A stretch of DNA of 34,956 nt. It comes from Dehalococcoidia bacterium. Its GTDB lineage: Bacteria > Chloroflexota > Dehalococcoidia > GIF9 > AB-539-J10. The position numbers and the translations under genes are program-made. This document shows positions 33,473 through 34,956 of this stretch, in pieces. The DNA is taken from positions 1 through 34,956 of the forward strand of contig JAGHCA010000023.1 of the NCBI GenBank assembly GCA_021160725.1, given 5' to 3'. The notes below the pieces were generated by a model, which saw nothing but the letters and a program-made list of their open reading frames with translations, ran no database searches and was not told the origin of the DNA. Within the stretch, counting starts at the first letter, position 1. The number at the start of each line of letters is the position of its first letter.

Positions 33473-34732
33473 CTACAGACGTCTCCCTCCCACCACTTTT
33501 GGCACGGTGAGGCTAGCATCCATTATAAACAGTATTCGCGCCGTTTCTCCCTTCTTTTCAATTGCTTCATCTATCGCCTGTTGAAGGTCATGCAATGGCC
33601 TGATAAATATCCGCTCCAAATCTTTATCCTCAAGCCCGGTTACTCCCCAGATTTCTGCCCAGGTAGCAACCTCAGCAATTTTGGCAGCCTTATGGTAACC
33701 CAGTTTGTAATCTTGTTTGATTCTCTGTAGAGCCTCCTGAGGAGTTCTACTGCCGGCCAAGAGATTATGGTATGCCTCATCTCCTATGCCAGACCTGCAC
33801 TCAGAGACGAGGATGAGAATTCCTCCCTTTTTTAGAGCCAGCTTCCCGCTTTCAAGTCCCTTATGCGATTGATACAAATCTATATCTGAGGGATATCCAA
33901 TAACAGCCACGACGATGTCCGCTTTTTCTTTAATATCTACACAATAAACTTCGTGAGCTTTCTCTATAGCCATCAGGAATGAATCATGAATATGCCCTGA
34001 TGTACAATGATAAACCCTTTTTTCGCCGTCGAGTACAGTCTGGATGGAAAATATTTCCTTTTCTTCTATCGTCTTGAGGGCATCAACCATATCTTCATGA
34101 ACCGGATTGCCCTCCAAAACCAGCGTCTGTGCGCGGGGACTAAGGGCATGCTTATGGTTTTGCTCTATTGTCTTATAGGACGCAATGCCGGGGAGGAATG
34201 ATTTCCTGCCGCCAGTATAGCCAGCGAAATAATGAGGTTCTACTGAACCAATAGTTACCAACTTATGTGCCTCTACACCTATTTTGTTTACATACATCTC
34301 GGTACCAGTGGAGGAAACTCCCAAATACACCATATCTTCATCTTTGCGAGCATCGTGGACATGGATTCTGTCCTTCAGCAGGTCGCGGTAATTTCCAAAG
34401 ATATAGTTTAATTCATCTTCAGTCGGTGCACGATGAAACCCGGTGGCAATGATAAACCTTGTATTTTTATCCTTGGTTTTAGGGTAAATTACTTCTAGTA
34501 TTTTTGCCGTAGGAGTGGGTCTGGTGTAATCATTAATAATGAAAAGCAAATCTGTCGCATCGGCGATAAACTCGTCAAATCTCTTGAAATTAATGGGTTG
34601 TTCAATTCCCCTGCGGATAGTCTCTGTTTCATCGCCAACGGAAACGACGTCTGGTTGAATTACTCCGGCAACCCTGCTTCCCTCAACTTTGACCTCTACC
34701 TTTTCCCCTCCGCAAGGGATTCTTATTTTCAT
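33473..34732 (-). CDS. larA: LarA-family nickel-dependent 2-hydroxyacid racemase
   Basis: LarA racemises lactate with a nickel-pincer nucleotide; homologues act on other 2-hydroxyacids. The 419-aa length is typical. Expected residues are visible: DYTRPTP (68-74), His100 in FHRAPTEDEL, His167 in EPHYFAGYTGG, the pincer-attachment Lys177 in GGRKSFLPGIAS, and His193/His195 in QNHKHAL. No larB, larC or larE cofactor genes are in the window. It lies between mdh and fumarase, which suggests malate as the substrate (inference). The spacer to mdh is 132 bases. Confidence 0.85.
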   Translation of the reverse strand: MKIRIPCGGEKVEVKVEGSRVAGVIQPDVVSVGDETETIRRGIEQPINFKRFDEFIADATDLLFIINDYTRPTPTAKILEVIYPKTKDKNTRFIIATGFHRAPTEDELNYIFGNYRDLLKDRIHVHDARKDEDMVYLGVSSTGTEMYVNKIGVEAHKLVTIGSVEPHYFAGYTGGRKSFLPGIASYKTIEQNHKHALSPRAQTLVLEGNPVHEDMVDALKTIEEKEIFSIQTVLDGEKRVYHCTSGHIHDSFLMAIEKAHEVYCVDIKEKADIVVAVIGYPSDIDLYQSHKGLESGKLALKKGGILILVSECRSGIGDEAYHNLLAGSRTPQEALQRIKQDYKLGYHKAAKIAEVATWAEIWGVTGLEDKDLERIFIRPLHDLQQAIDEAIEKKGETARILFIMDASLTVPKVVGGRRL

Positions 34733-34864
34733 AGCCTCTCTGGTTTCTCTTTCCCAGTCTCTATCAGCAGAGGTAGAGGCTATAAACCTTCTCGATTATT
34801 TGCACATCCTCCATTCTGCTCATAGCAAATCCACAGCTTTCAAGTGGCTGTTGTATAACATCCA

Positions 34865-34956
34865 TCACAACTTCATGATATCTATTAGCTCTCGTACGGC
34901 ATCGGCTGACTTCTTTAGTGCCGCATCTTCCTCAGAGGTCAACTTAAGTTCTATTA
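34865..34956 (-). CDS. mdh: Partial: malate (lactate/malate) dehydrogenase, C-terminus
   Basis: Only the last 30 residues are in the window; the gene runs off the right edge. The peptide includes LKLTSEEDAALKKSADAVRE followed by LIDIMKL and a TGA stop, the characteristic amphipathic C-terminal helix of bacterial malate dehydrogenases. The neighbouring fumarase and fumarate reductase genes agree with this. Lactate dehydrogenase of the same family cannot be excluded from this short piece. Confidence 0.7.
   Translation of the reverse strand, partial: IELKLTSEEDAALKKSADAVRELIDIMKL

Noticed and set aside
34764-34865. 33-codon open frame on the - strand whose ATG overlaps the mdh stop (TGATG)
   Set aside because: The overlap could mean translational coupling, but there is no recognisable domain or separate ribosome-binding site; too short to support without conservation.
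1-34956. CRISPR arrays, tRNA or rRNA genes, transposases, prophage genes
   Set aside because: No regularly spaced repeats, tRNA-like cloverleaf, rRNA core sequence or mobile-element protein was seen. Only short hairpin repeats are supported.

Overview
This window looks like a contig from an anaerobic bacterium, possibly a Dehalococcoidia-like Chloroflexota, although the lineage is an inference with moderate confidence. Pointers are an archaeal-type STT3 oligosaccharyltransferase in an otherwise bacterial gene set, two-subunit oxygen-sensitive class I fumarase, Hdr-type CCG proteins beside a fumarate reductase, a Ni-dependent LarA-like racemase, an archaeal-type endonuclease IV, citramalate synthase beside leuB, and dispersed GC-rich hairpin repeats in intergenic DNA. 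No rRNA, tRNA, CRISPR array, transposase or phage gene was recognised.

Region 1 (1-12260, + strand) is a cell-surface glycan island. It begins with a protein (cut by the window edge) that joins a glycosyl/glycerophosphotransferase-like domain to an FkbM methyltransferase, followed by a membrane-tethered methyltransferase. A promoter at 2935-2963 probably starts the next unit: a metal-dependent cyclase-family hydrolase, then five tightly packed genes (CMP-sugar cytidylyltransferase, HpcH/HpaI aldolase, 2-hydroxyacid dehydrogenase, HAD phosphatase, NAD-dependent epimerase), three of whose junctions are ATGA overlaps. They look like a route to an unusual CMP-activated acidic sugar. Next is a LicD-type phosphotransferase, then a three-gene phosphonate operon: a cytidylyltransferase-PEP mutase fusion (Fom1 architecture), phosphonopyruvate decarboxylase and an iron-type alcohol dehydrogenase. 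The logical product is CMP-activated 2-hydroxyethylphosphonate, which LicD could transfer to a glycan.

Region 2 (12316-16216) holds a large STT3-type oligosaccharyltransferase (- strand) diverging from a rhomboid protease and an alpha/beta hydrolase (+ strand). The STT3 promoter has a perfect -10 box and is overlapped by a 22-bp imperfect palindrome, a likely operator.

Region 3 (16213-23958, - strand) reads leuA, sbcD, an sbcC/yhaN-like ATPase, leuB, cimA. Leucine and isoleucine precursor synthesis is thus interrupted by a DNA-repair nuclease pair at the place where leuCD is often found. The ATPase carries a membrane hairpin inside its coiled coil instead of a zinc hook. The 476-bp gap upstream of leuA holds a candidate promoter, palindromes and degenerate repeats.

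Region 4 (24435-27728, + strand) has pabA and pabC (folate branch), then an archaeal-type endonuclease IV and a Mig-type G/T-mismatch DNA glycosylase, which make a coherent base-excision pair.

Region 5 (27930-34956, - strand) reads mdh (partial), larA-like, fumarase alpha, hdrC-like, hdrB-like, fumarate reductase Fe-S and flavoprotein subunits, then fumarase beta after a repeat-filled gap. Together these cover oxaloacetate, malate, fumarate and succinate interconversion, with electrons routed through an Hdr-like (tfr / type-E) module.
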